Assembly: GCA_011046315.1 (NCBI GenBank) | Contig: DSAU01000235.1 | Location: 1 to 7,569 of the forward strand | Length of the DNA stretch: 7,569 nucleotides | Source of the DNA: a bacterium | GTDB taxonomy: Bacteria; Zhuqueibacterota; Zhuqueibacteria; Thermofontimicrobiales; Thermofontimicrobiaceae | Reading direction: 5' to 3' | In this document: positions 1-6,439 of the stretch, piece by piece | How the letters are laid out: the number at the start of each line of letters is the position of its first letter | Position numbering within the stretch: the first letter of the stretch is position 1 | Program-made: the position numbers and the translations under genes | The notes under the pieces: generated by a model | The model's input: only the letters and a program-made list of their open reading frames with translations | What the model was told of the DNA's origin: nothing | Databases searched by the model: none

Positions 1-909
1 ATTCATGATGCCAATACCGCCGACAATTAACGCAATAGAGCCGACTCCAAATGCCACTACATACAGCGCAGTGGTAAGTCGTTTGTACATATCAGCGATC
101 ATATCCTGTTGATTAATGGCAAAATCATTTTCCGCAATCGGCGGGACTTTTCTCACTCGTCTCAATATGCCGATCAGCTCATCTTTGGACTCTTCAATTA
201 AAGCCGGATCCTTCACTTTCACTTCTATTGTCATCCAACGCCGGCTGCCATACATTTTTTGAAAAACACCGACCGGGATAATGATTTCAGTATCAAGATT
301 GTGTCCGAATAGGCTGCCTCTTTTCTCCAAAACTCCGATTACCCTAAATTTATAGGCGCCGATTTTAATCCTGCGTCCGATCGGATTTGTCTTTTGGAAT
401 AATTTGTCGGCGACTTCCCATCCGATAAGACATACCGCACGGCGATGCTCCACATCCTGCTGTGATAGCGGACGTCCGTATTCCGGAAATACATTGGCAG
501 TTATCATATATTCTTCATTGGAGCCGGTAATACGTACATTCTTAATTTGTTCGCTGCCAAACTTCACGCTGCGACTGGCGCCAACAACGGGCGCAACGGA
601 ACTCACGCTAACAGCGTGGTCTCGTATGGCATCGACCTCCTTCATTGTAATATCTTTGCGATTGCGCGCTTCCAACCAATCGGTGCGCGAAAACCAGGCG
701 AATTTTTGGATGTACAGGGTATCTGAACCCAGTGCAGAAATTGAAGTATAAAACGCATCATTCAAGCCGCGAATAATGGAAAGTATTCCGATTACAGTTG
801 TAATGCCGATGATGATGCCTAGCGTAGTAAGGAAAGATCTCAGCTTATTTGCATTCAAGGCTTGTAAAGCAATTTTGATGCTTTCCCAAATTTCAATCAA
901 TATTTTCAT
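1..909 (-). CDS. MacB-type ABC transporter permease (partial, C-terminus beyond left edge)
   Basis: This is the inner-membrane permease of a MacB/FtsX-type (type VII) ABC exporter; the frame is open for 303 codons and runs off the left edge, so the C-terminal membrane helices are missing. A short cytoplasmic N-terminal helix (residues 1-23, with the ANKLRS motif usual before the first helix) is followed by a first membrane helix at about 25-48. A large periplasmic MacB_PCD-like domain spans about 49-278 and includes the family-typical GRPLSQQD and NPIGRRIKI stretches. A second helix starts at about 281 and ends in the conserved GGIGIMN at the window edge. In this family the permease transmits ATP-driven motion mechanically to the periplasm. 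It follows the ATPase gene by 35 bases, is the last visible gene of the efflux operon, and has only a weak ribosome site (GAAG). ATPase and permease are separate polypeptides, unlike E. coli MacB. Family confidence is high; substrate unknown. Confidence 0.93.
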   Translation of the reverse strand, partial: MKILIEIWESIKIALQALNANKLRSFLTTLGIIIGITTVIGILSIIRGLNDAFYTSISALGSDTLYIQKFAWFSRTDWLEARNRKDITMKEVDAIRDHAVSVSSVAPVVGASRSVKFGSEQIKNVRITGSNEEYMITANVFPEYGRPLSQQDVEHRRAVCLIGWEVADKLFQKTNPIGRRIKIGAYKFRVIGVLEKRGSLFGHNLDTEIIIPVGVFQKMYGSRRWMTIEVKVKDPALIEESKDELIGILRRVRKVPPIAENDFAINQQDMIADMYKRLTTALYVVAFGVGSIALIVGGIGIMN

Positions 910-944
910 TAAATCATCTTCGAACAAATTAATAATTTCAACAT

Positions 945-1625
945 CTATGGGGTAGATTCATCTCGTTCTATTTTGCCATCGCGCAACCGGACGATGCGAT
1001 TGGTGTGCTCAGCGATATATTCCTCATGGGTCACCAAAATGATAGTATTTCCCTGTTCGTGAAGCTCTTCAAAAATCTCCATAATTTCCTCGCCGGTTCG
1101 CGTGTCCAGATTTCCGGTGGGTTCGTCGGCGAGAATAATTTTGGGATTATTCACCAGCGCCCGGGCAATAGCGACTCGTTGCCGCTGACCGCCCGAAAGC
1201 TCGTTAGGTCGATGGTGCATGCGATCGCCCAATCCGACCCGCTGCAGCGCCTCGGTGGCGATTTTTTTTCGTTTCGATGCCGGTGTGCCATTATAGATCA
1301 TCGGCAACTCCACATTGTGCAATGCAGTCGCTCGCGGTAATAAATTGTAGGTTTGAAAGACAAAGCCGATCTGTCGATTCCTGATTTCTGCAAGCTGGTC
1401 ATCATTCATTTCATTGACCAGCTCGTTAACAAACCGGTAAACGCCTGAAGACGGTGTGTCCAAACAACCGAGAATATTCATCAGGGTAGATTTTCCTGAA
1501 CCGGACGGTCCCATAATAGCCAAATATTCATTATCCTCGACTAAAAGATCAATCCCACGTAACGCGTGAACTTCCTGGGTTCCCACCTGATAGTTTTTCG
1601 TGATGTTATTAATATCAATAATCAT
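945..1625 (-). CDS. MacB/LolD-type ABC transporter ATP-binding protein
   Basis: This is the cytoplasmic ATPase that powers the permease encoded next to it. With the start chosen here the protein is 226 residues, the normal length for LolD/MacB-type ATPases. All nucleotide-binding motifs are intact: Walker A GPSGSGKST at about 39-47, Q-loop Q91 in FVFQTYNLLP, signature LSGGQ at 143-147, Walker B ILADE at 164-168 followed by PTGNLD, and the switch histidine H200 in VTHE. The FQTYNLLP and PTGNLD forms are typical of the MacB/LolD/FtsE branch. A GTG three codons upstream (1634) would add three residues but lies inside the Shine-Dalgarno sequence GAGGTGA (1631-1637). The ATG at 1625, five bases after that site, is therefore the better start. 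The stop is TAG. The gene sits 52 bases after the adaptor gene and 35 before the permease, so co-transcription is likely. Confidence 0.95.
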   Translation of the reverse strand: MIIDINNITKNYQVGTQEVHALRGIDLLVEDNEYLAIMGPSGSGKSTLMNILGCLDTPSSGVYRFVNELVNEMNDDQLAEIRNRQIGFVFQTYNLLPRATALHNVELPMIYNGTPASKRKKIATEALQRVGLGDRMHHRPNELSGGQRQRVAIARALVNNPKIILADEPTGNLDTRTGEEIMEIFEELHEQGNTIILVTHEEYIAEHTNRIVRLRDGKIERDESTP

Positions 1626-1630
1626 TTTTA

Positions 1631-1637
1631 TCACCTC
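1631..1637 (-). promoter_or_regulatory. Shine-Dalgarno site deciding the ATPase start
   Basis: GAGGTGA on the minus strand lies five bases before the ATG at 1625. It contains the alternative upstream GTG codon, which argues against that GTG being the initiator. Confidence 0.75.
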
Positions 1638-1677
1638 AACAATTCAATCTATTTATCATTGCCCGGTAAATCGGAAA

Positions 1678-2931
1678 TTAGTCAGCCTTTTCCGCGGCGA
1701 GCGAAGCAGAGCTGGTCAGTTTAACCCTGTCCCCGTTTTTTAAGGTTTTTGATAAAACCCGGTAACTGCCAGTAACGACCTGCTGTCCCTCAGTAACTCC
1801 CTTTTTGACCTCAATATGAGTATCGCTTGAAATTCCGGTCTCAACAGCAACCAATTTTGCAACTCCATCCTCCACAATAAACAACACTTCGATCATTTCA
1901 TCTCGTTTTACAGGAGATTTTTCCTGTTGGCTGTCGCTATCTTTGTCTGCATCAGCTTCTGCGCTGTCTGCGCTTTTTTCTACAGTCTGAAAGACTTCGG
2001 ATCGTTCACGCACAGCCACAGCTTGAATAGGAACCATTAAAACATTGTTCCTGGTTTCAGTGCGAATATCCACGGTGGCAGACATACCTGGTCTGAGTTT
2101 TTCAATCTGATCCAAGATGGTGATCTTTACCTCAAAATTTGTCACTTCTTCCTGGGTTCCGCGCCCTCGAGTGGTGGCGGTATGTGCGATTTCTGAAACC
2201 ACTCCCCGCAAAATTGTATCAGGCAACGCATCAACCTCAATATCAGTTGTATCAGCCTTGGACACCAACACGATATCATTTTCATCCACTTCTGCCATAA
2301 CTTCCATTTTAGAAAGGTCTGATACGACCATAATTACATCGGCTTGAAACATCGAACCCAAAGCAATCTCGCCCACTTCTTTATTGACTTTAGTGACAAT
2401 TCCATCGCGAGGCGAGAATAACCGGGTTTTTGCAAGATCATCTTCGGCTTGTTTCAACGATGCGATTGATTGTTCCAAATCACTTTCAGCCAATTTTAAA
2501 TCCGCCTCGGAGTTTTCTAATTGCGCTAATGAGCTCAATTTTTTTTCGTATAATTGCTGCGCCCGTTGATAATCATTGCACGCTTTAATCAATCGCGCTT
2601 CAGCCGCTTTTTTGGTGGATTTTGCACGATCCACTGCTGCCAGATATTTGGTTCGATCTAATTCGACCAACAGTTGTCCTTTTGCTACCCGTTCACCTTC
2701 TTTCACGTAGAGGCCAACAATTTCAGCGCTAACATTGGCGGAAATTTTAACTTCGACTTCAGGCTGCACCCTACCCGGTCCGGAGACCACTTGAGTAATA
2801 TCACCCCGTTGCACTTTTTCTGCGGTTACTGCAATTTCACCGCCACTGCCTTTTGTCAAATTAATGATAACAAAAATAGCGATAACCAATACTACAGCAA
2901 GGACAATTAGCAATTTTTTATTCTTCTTCAT
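1678..2931 (-). CDS. HlyD/MacA-type periplasmic membrane-fusion (adaptor) protein
   Basis: This protein bridges the inner-membrane ABC pump to the outer-membrane duct. It is 417 residues. A lysine-rich N-terminus and one membrane anchor (about 7-25) are followed by the first lipoyl half (about 57-92, with GEVKEG-like IVGLYVKEGERVAKGQLL). A coiled-coil hairpin rich in Ala, Glu, Lys and Leu spans about 95-168. The second lipoyl half (about 170-205, LFSPRDGIVTKVNKEVGE) and a beta-barrel domain (about 208-290, ending LRPGMSATVDI) come next, then a membrane-proximal domain to the end (GLxxGQxVVTGS-like motif at about 379-389). Between barrel and last domain there is a low-complexity acidic and serine-rich linker at about 319-345. 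The start has an excellent ribosome site, AAGGAGAT, six bases upstream. It lies 28 bases after the TolC-like gene. The order TolC-adaptor-ATPase-permease supports a MacA role rather than an RND pump adaptor. Confidence 0.94.
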   Translation of the reverse strand: MKKNKKLLIVLAVVLVIAIFVIINLTKGSGGEIAVTAEKVQRGDITQVVSGPGRVQPEVEVKISANVSAEIVGLYVKEGERVAKGQLLVELDRTKYLAAVDRAKSTKKAAEARLIKACNDYQRAQQLYEKKLSSLAQLENSEADLKLAESDLEQSIASLKQAEDDLAKTRLFSPRDGIVTKVNKEVGEIALGSMFQADVIMVVSDLSKMEVMAEVDENDIVLVSKADTTDIEVDALPDTILRGVVSEIAHTATTRGRGTQEEVTNFEVKITILDQIEKLRPGMSATVDIRTETRNNVLMVPIQAVAVRERSEVFQTVEKSADSAEADADKDSDSQQEKSPVKRDEMIEVLFIVEDGVAKLVAVETGISSDTHIEVKKGVTEGQQVVTGSYRVLSKTLKNGDRVKLTSSASLAAEKAD

Positions 2932-2937
2932 TAAACG

Positions 2938-2945
2938 ATCTCCTT
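2938..2945 (-). promoter_or_regulatory. Strong ribosome-binding site of the adaptor gene
   Basis: AAGGAGAT on the minus strand lies six bases before the ATG at 2931, within the 28-base gap after the TolC-like gene. Confidence 0.7.
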
Positions 2946-2959
2946 GAATCCAAATTTGA

Positions 2960-4273
2960 TTAATATGGTTGCGAGTCTAACCGACCGATCGCTAAATCCA
3001 ATGCGGTCATGGCATATTTATAATCATAAATCGCTTGAATAAGATCAATTTTGGCTTTGGTCAATGTATTTTGAGCGGTCAACTGTTCGAGGAGGGTTCC
3101 AGCGCCAATCCGAAAACGTTCGCTTGCCAGCTTGTAATCTTCTTCAGCCAATGAGATATTTTCTTTGGTCAATTCGATATTTTCTATTGCCTTATCTATT
3201 TCCAGCATCGTGGTTTTCACATCCATAACCACCTGTCGTTTGGCTTGCTCCAGATTGGCTTCGGCAGAAATTACTGCAGCCTGCGCATGTTGAACATTGG
3301 CTTTCGTTTTAAATCCATTAAATAAATTAATATTTAAATTGACGCCAAAGCTATAGGAATCAAATTCATCAATTTCCCGCTTGCTCTGCGGAAATTGCAC
3401 GTCCCACCAGTTGTAACTGCCAAAAATGGAGACTGTCGGATAGAATCCGCTTTTTTGATATTTAACGTTTGATCTGGCGTATTGCAGCTCGTTGTTGGCA
3501 ATTTTGTAATCCAATCGATTGTTTAGGGCTTCGGTTATCACTTCTTCAAAAGTTGAGTCAAAAGACTCAATCAGCGTCTCTTCAGATTCCGGAATCAATG
3601 CTATCTCGGTGGTCATATCGATACCCAGCGTATAATTTAATTCGGTCAAGGCGTTGCTGAGATTATTTTTCGCATTTACCAGCGCCAATTTATTTTGCCC
3701 GAGATTGACCTTTTGTTGATATACTTCCGCGCGAGAAGCAGCGCCGAGTCTTTCCATCTCCTCAATTCGATTCAACTCTCCCTGACTGATTTCTACCGCA
3801 TCCTCGGCAACCTTCAGCAGCTGTTGCTGTTTCAGGACATTGTAAAACCTGAATTTTACATCAAGGATCACTGTTTGTTTTGTCCACCGGAGCACATTTT
3901 TCGATTTTTCGTTTTCTGTTTGATTCATTTTCAACGCCGCGTAATTACCAAATCCGGTAAAGATGGGCTGGCTCAGTTCAACCTGATAATGGTATGATTC
4001 CTTTGATGAAACCAATTGGTCAAATCGAATCGTGTTCCATTCTTCGCTGCGTTTGCGCCACCCACTGTACGCATCAATCCTCGGCATAAAATTTCCCCGT
4101 GATGCCTTTAAATTTGCCTGAGACATATTGGCGTTGCTGTGAGCCGAAACGATTTTGGTATTATTTTCTAAGGCGATTTGAATACAATCTTCCAGAGTTA
4201 ATTTCCGTAGCTCTTGCGCAAATAATGAACTTGTAGCTATCAGTATAATCAGCACAAAATAATGATGTCTCAT
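2960..4273 (-). CDS. TolC-family outer-membrane efflux protein
   Basis: This is the outer-membrane duct of the tripartite exporter. With the start at 4273 the protein has 437 residues, the usual TolC-family size. An N-terminal signal peptide (basic MRHH, then a hydrophobic core, cleavage probably near the SLFAQ at 16-20) leads into the family-typical LTLEDCIQIALENN. Two outer-membrane-efflux repeats follow, about 25-220 and 225-430. Each is rich in helical heptad-like Ala/Glu/Asn/Leu stretches, with the family features FTGFGNYAALK, LFNGFKTKANV and RFRIGAGTLLEQLTAQ. The frame extends upstream to 4324, but that would put 17 residues before the signal peptide and overlap the preceding gene. The ATG at 4273 is preceded by AGGAG at correct spacing. 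It lies 14 bases after the YIP1-like gene and 28 before the adaptor gene, in a shared operon. Confidence 0.94.
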   Translation of the reverse strand: MRHHYFVLIILIATSSLFAQELRKLTLEDCIQIALENNTKIVSAHSNANMSQANLKASRGNFMPRIDAYSGWRKRSEEWNTIRFDQLVSSKESYHYQVELSQPIFTGFGNYAALKMNQTENEKSKNVLRWTKQTVILDVKFRFYNVLKQQQLLKVAEDAVEISQGELNRIEEMERLGAASRAEVYQQKVNLGQNKLALVNAKNNLSNALTELNYTLGIDMTTEIALIPESEETLIESFDSTFEEVITEALNNRLDYKIANNELQYARSNVKYQKSGFYPTVSIFGSYNWWDVQFPQSKREIDEFDSYSFGVNLNINLFNGFKTKANVQHAQAAVISAEANLEQAKRQVVMDVKTTMLEIDKAIENIELTKENISLAEEDYKLASERFRIGAGTLLEQLTAQNTLTKAKIDLIQAIYDYKYAMTALDLAIGRLDSQPY

Positions 4274-4278
4274 TATGG

Positions 4279-4286
4279 TTCTCCTA
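4279..4286 (-). promoter_or_regulatory. Shine-Dalgarno site deciding the TolC-like start
   Basis: TAGGAGAA on the minus strand sits directly after the TAA of the YIP1-like gene (4288-4290) and five bases before the ATG at 4273. This supports the shorter start with an N-terminal signal peptide. Confidence 0.75.
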
Positions 4287-4287
4287 G

Positions 4288-4992
4288 TTATAACAGATTT
4301 TCTTGCTGGGCGCCAAAAACCCAAACCATGAGTAATGAATATAACACAAAAACAAAAACCATCGCGGTGGCGGACTTTTTGATCGAAAATTTATAGATCA
4401 CTGAAAATCCAATAGTCAATACGACAAAGTACCAGATAGAAAATATATCAAAACTGCGCAGAACTCGATACAAAAATGTACCGATCTGATCATCACTCAA
4501 CAACGACGCCAAACTAAAATGAATGTTAATACTTTTTTTTATGAGGATGAGCGGAATTGAAATGACGATTCCCAGCGCAGATATCAACCCGGCGTAAAGA
4601 TTAACCGAAAAAATCTTTTTAAATGTAGTTTCTCCGCCAAGGATAATATTTCCCAAAAACCAGAGCAAAAGCGAGAACAACACATAAAATAAAACGGTAA
4701 AAATAATGACGTTGATGAATCCGAATTTAGAAAATTTTTCAACAATCCCCAGTGTTCTTTCGATCTCATCTTCGCTGCTTCCCCGTTCTCGTAACTGTTC
4801 TTCAACAAGCTGCATCTGTTTGGGCATGGTAATTGGCGAAATGATCTGAAATTGTACCACTGCCAGGAGAATTAAAATAACAAACGGCGCAATCCACGAT
4901 GGTTGGTGGTCAATCGATTGCATAGTTGCACGTGGAGAGAAAAATACACCGACAATTCTTTCGATGATGTTCATTTCATTATTTTCCTTCAT
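4288..4992 (-). CDS. YIP1-domain-like integral membrane protein
   Basis: This is a 234-residue inner-membrane protein that I assign to the YIP1-like group on architecture. A short amphipathic N-terminus carries the family-like phrase IIERIVGVFFSPRATMQSI, then five hydrophobic segments lie at about 33-52, 91-119, 127-151, 183-203 and 208-227. A charged loop (about 56-88) separates the first two. Prokaryotic YIP1 proteins have no settled biochemical role. A second ATG six codons in (4974) is possible; the ATG at 4992 follows AAAGGGA and is kept. It is the first gene of the efflux operon and ends 14 bases before the TolC-like gene, so it is probably co-expressed. That position suggests, but does not show, a role linked to export or membrane state. 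There is no catalytic motif. Confidence 0.75.
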   Translation of the reverse strand: MKENNEMNIIERIVGVFFSPRATMQSIDHQPSWIAPFVILILLAVVQFQIISPITMPKQMQLVEEQLRERGSSEDEIERTLGIVEKFSKFGFINVIIFTVLFYVLFSLLLWFLGNIILGGETTFKKIFSVNLYAGLISALGIVISIPLILIKKSINIHFSLASLLSDDQIGTFLYRVLRSFDIFSIWYFVVLTIGFSVIYKFSIKKSATAMVFVFVLYSLLMVWVFGAQQENLL

Positions 4993-5076
4993 TTTTTTCC
5001 CTTTCTTTGATTAGAAACGTTTAATAATTTTAAAATCGCTGAGGAATTAATTTCTTGTATCGGAATTTCAAAGTTG

Positions 5077-5160
5077 TCACAGAAAAAAAGTACCGCAGCT
5101 TTCGCAGATAACAGAGATTTTTATCTGTGAAATCATCTGTAAAATCGGCGAAATCTGTGA
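5077..5160. repeat. Cluster of short ATCTGTGA-type repeats bounded by inverted repeats
   Basis: The block is bounded by TCACAGA (5077-5083) and its exact complement TCTGTGA (5154-5160). Inside are two adjacent 12-base units, ATCTGTGAAATC (5123-5134) and ATCTGTAAAATC (5135-5146), differing at one base, and then a partial third copy, GAAATCTGTGA (5150-5160). CAGATAA (5105-5111) and TTATCTG (5121-5127) form a small hairpin. Similar 'ATCTG(T/C)GAAATC' runs are common as dispersed intergenic sequence in several bacterial genomes; membership in such a family is inference. Confidence 0.6.
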
Positions 5161-5292
5161 TTGCTTTTCATTAATTAATTCGCGAAGCTATGTTTTTAAT
5201 TCGTATTCGAGTAAGATTATTTGATATTTGTTGATAATTAAAGACGGATGTTTGAGCTAAAAGTTTCAAATACATTTGAGGGTGCTAAATAT

Positions 5293-5342
5293 AATTTGCA
5301 CGAGATCGCATTCGATAGCCAATGCAAATTAATGCGATCTCG
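5293..5342. repeat. Two interleaved perfect inverted repeats; possible terminator of the PhoU-like gene
   Basis: CGAGATCGCATT (5301-5312) is perfectly complementary to AATGCGATCTCG (5331-5342), giving a 12-base-pair stem with an 18-base loop. AATTTGCA (5293-5300), directly before the first arm, is complementary to TGCAAATT (5323-5330), directly before the second. The order A-B-A'-B' makes the two pairings interleave. Read from the minus strand, the long hairpin lies 26 bases after the stop of the PhoU-like gene, where a terminator would be. It is followed by an AT-rich tail rather than a clean U-run, so the terminator role is uncertain. Confidence 0.7.
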
Positions 5343-5367
5343 TTAGCCAGAAATTCTACGCAGAAAT

Positions 5368-6033
5368 TTATATTTTACGGTAGCCGATTTTATGGAACGG
5401 ATTAACAATGCTGGTGGCAACATTCATCAAATGCGCCGCAATTCGTTTTAAATAGCGCACGTATAAAGCAAGCGCTACGGCATCGGGAATCGTTAGATTT
5501 AGTTCATTTTCTTTTAACAATGACAAATTGCAGTGATCGCACTGTTTTTTTACTGACCACAATTCGTCCAAAAGCTGCTTTGCCAATTCGGAATTGGATT
5601 CTTCGAAGGCTTTTATCAACACGCCAAAATTTCTGGAAATCACTTCTTCTGCCTGGTTAAGCATTTCTTCCCATTGATCAAGATATAAACGTCCCGGGTG
5701 ATTTTGCGCCAGCTCAACTATATTTTTAGTGTAGTCGCCGACCCTTTCAATATCGACAACAATGCTGAGCAAAACCAATCCGATATTCAGGTCTCCGACA
5801 TCATTGACCGCAAGATGGGTCAGAACTTTTTTTCTAACATCACGCTCATACTTATTGATTTTAATGTCCTTTTCCTCGATGTTAATACTGATTTCAGCTT
5901 GATCACTCTCACGCAATGATTTGACCGATTCTCGAAACATCTCGGAACAATCGTTCAGCATTTCCAACGATTCTTCTAACGCCTGTTCGATTAAACCCTT
6001 TCTCTTAAACAATTTTTGCAATTCTTTTAACAT
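5368..6033 (-). CDS. PhoU-like domain protein
   Basis: This 221-residue, almost entirely helical soluble protein is related to PhoU, the family that regulates phosphate uptake and also occurs as the C-terminal domain of Na/phosphate symporters. The first repeat carries a good family motif, DIERVGDYTKNI (94-105), with acidic residues E96 and D100 where PhoU proteins bind metal. In the second repeat the matching site reads YLKRIAAHLMNVA (194-206). K196 and A200 replace the usual Glu and Asp, so the second metal site is probably lost. A CDHC pair of cysteines at 165-168 is unusual for the family. The ATG follows CGGAG at six bases spacing. No pst transport genes or phosphate regulator are in view, so a link to phosphate is by family only. 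It is transcribed divergently from the small redox genes to its right. Confidence 0.85.
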   Translation of the reverse strand: MLKELQKLFKRKGLIEQALEESLEMLNDCSEMFRESVKSLRESDQAEISINIEEKDIKINKYERDVRKKVLTHLAVNDVGDLNIGLVLLSIVVDIERVGDYTKNIVELAQNHPGRLYLDQWEEMLNQAEEVISRNFGVLIKAFEESNSELAKQLLDELWSVKKQCDHCNLSLLKENELNLTIPDAVALALYVRYLKRIAAHLMNVATSIVNPFHKIGYRKI

Positions 6034-6077
6034 GACAAGCTCCGTCCTACATTAAATAATGCAAATTATTTTTTAAT

Positions 6078-6106
6078 AAGATAAGGACATTTTTAGTATT
6101 TTGCAA
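6078..6106 (-). promoter_or_regulatory. Candidate sigma-70-type promoter of the PhoU-like gene
   Basis: On the minus strand TTGCAA (6101-6106) and TATCTT (6078-6083) are 17 bases apart, a standard -35/-10 arrangement. It would give a leader of roughly 35-40 bases before the ATG at 6033. This is a consensus match only. Confidence 0.4.
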
Positions 6107-6134
6107 GTAAAATCAGTATCCCTCATTTATTAGA

Positions 6135-6149
6135 ATCCTTTAAAAGGAT
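6135..6149. promoter_or_regulatory. Palindrome in the divergent intergenic region, possible operator
   Basis: ATCCTTT (6135-6141) and AAAGGAT (6143-6149) are perfect inverted arms around one central A. The site lies between the divergent PhoU-like and DUF6132-like genes, upstream of the candidate PhoU-like promoter, a plausible place for a regulator to bind. No regulator gene is in view. Confidence 0.35.
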
Positions 6150-6232
6150 CTTTCATCTAAAAAGGTCAGTTATAAGATCATTCGTACTAAATCAACTTCA
6201 AACTTGTGAAACCAACTACGCGGAGCGAGATT

Positions 6233-6439
6233 TTGAAACAGATTTGGAAAATTTTATTCGTCATTATTGGCGCGGCGCTGGGATTTGCCTATTATCAATT
6301 CATCGGCTGCCGCAGCGGAACATGTCCTTTAACCAGTAATCCATGGATCAGTACCGGCTATGGAGCTTTGCTCGGTCTTGTGCTCTCATTTAGTAGCCGA
6401 AAAACTCAAAAAAATTCATCCGATGAGGAGAGCAATTGA
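6233..6439 (+). CDS. DUF6132-like small membrane protein
   Basis: This is a 68-residue protein with two hydrophobic segments (about 4-24 and 41-53) joined by the characteristic loop FIGCRSGTCPLTSNPWIST. I recognise this pattern from a family of small uncharacterised membrane proteins (DUF6132, assigned from memory). C26 and C31 form a C-x4-C pair that could be redox-active or bind a metal. The frame is open upstream to a GTG at 6206, which has no ribosome site. The TTG at 6233 is preceded by GGAG seven bases away and puts the first helix at the usual distance, so TTG is preferred; either remains possible. The C-terminal tail is short, basic, then acidic. The stop TGA (6437-6439) overlaps the ATG of the next ORF by one base, which implies translational coupling. 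Function unknown; no enzyme motif. Confidence 0.75.
   Translation: MKQIWKILFVIIGAALGFAYYQFIGCRSGTCPLTSNPWISTGYGALLGLVLSFSSRKTQKNSSDEESN
6425..6430 (+). promoter_or_regulatory. Ribosome-binding site of the TGA-interrupted small ORF
   Basis: GAGGAG lies eight bases before the ATG at 6439, inside the end of the DUF6132-like gene. It is good evidence that the very short ORF starting at 6439 is really translated. Confidence 0.65.

Larger units (their letters stand above)
4993..5367. other. Intergenic stretch with repeats, no gene
   Basis: This 375-base AT-rich gap lies between the start of the efflux operon and the end of the PhoU-like gene. I see no coding frame in it. It holds the ATCTGTGA-type repeat cluster (5077-5160) and the interleaved inverted repeats (5293-5342). 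The promoter of the efflux operon should lie here on the minus strand, but I could not find a convincing -35/-10 pair. Confidence 0.7.

Noticed and set aside
404..751. Plus-strand open frame of 115 codons
   Set aside because: It lies antisense to the MacB-type permease, whose minus-strand frame is unbroken and matches a known family; the plus-strand translation looks like no protein.
4993..5100. Promoter for the efflux operon
   Set aside because: Several weak TTGAAA- or TAAAAT-like words occur on the minus strand, but none pair at 16-18 bases.
5077..5160. Possible CRISPR array
   Set aside because: Units are only 12 bases, adjacent, without spacers of even length, and no cas genes are in view.
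5293..5342. A fully formed RNA pseudoknot
   Set aside because: The pairing order fits, but both connecting loops would have zero length across 8- and 12-pair stems, which is sterically unlikely; alternative hairpins are the safer reading.
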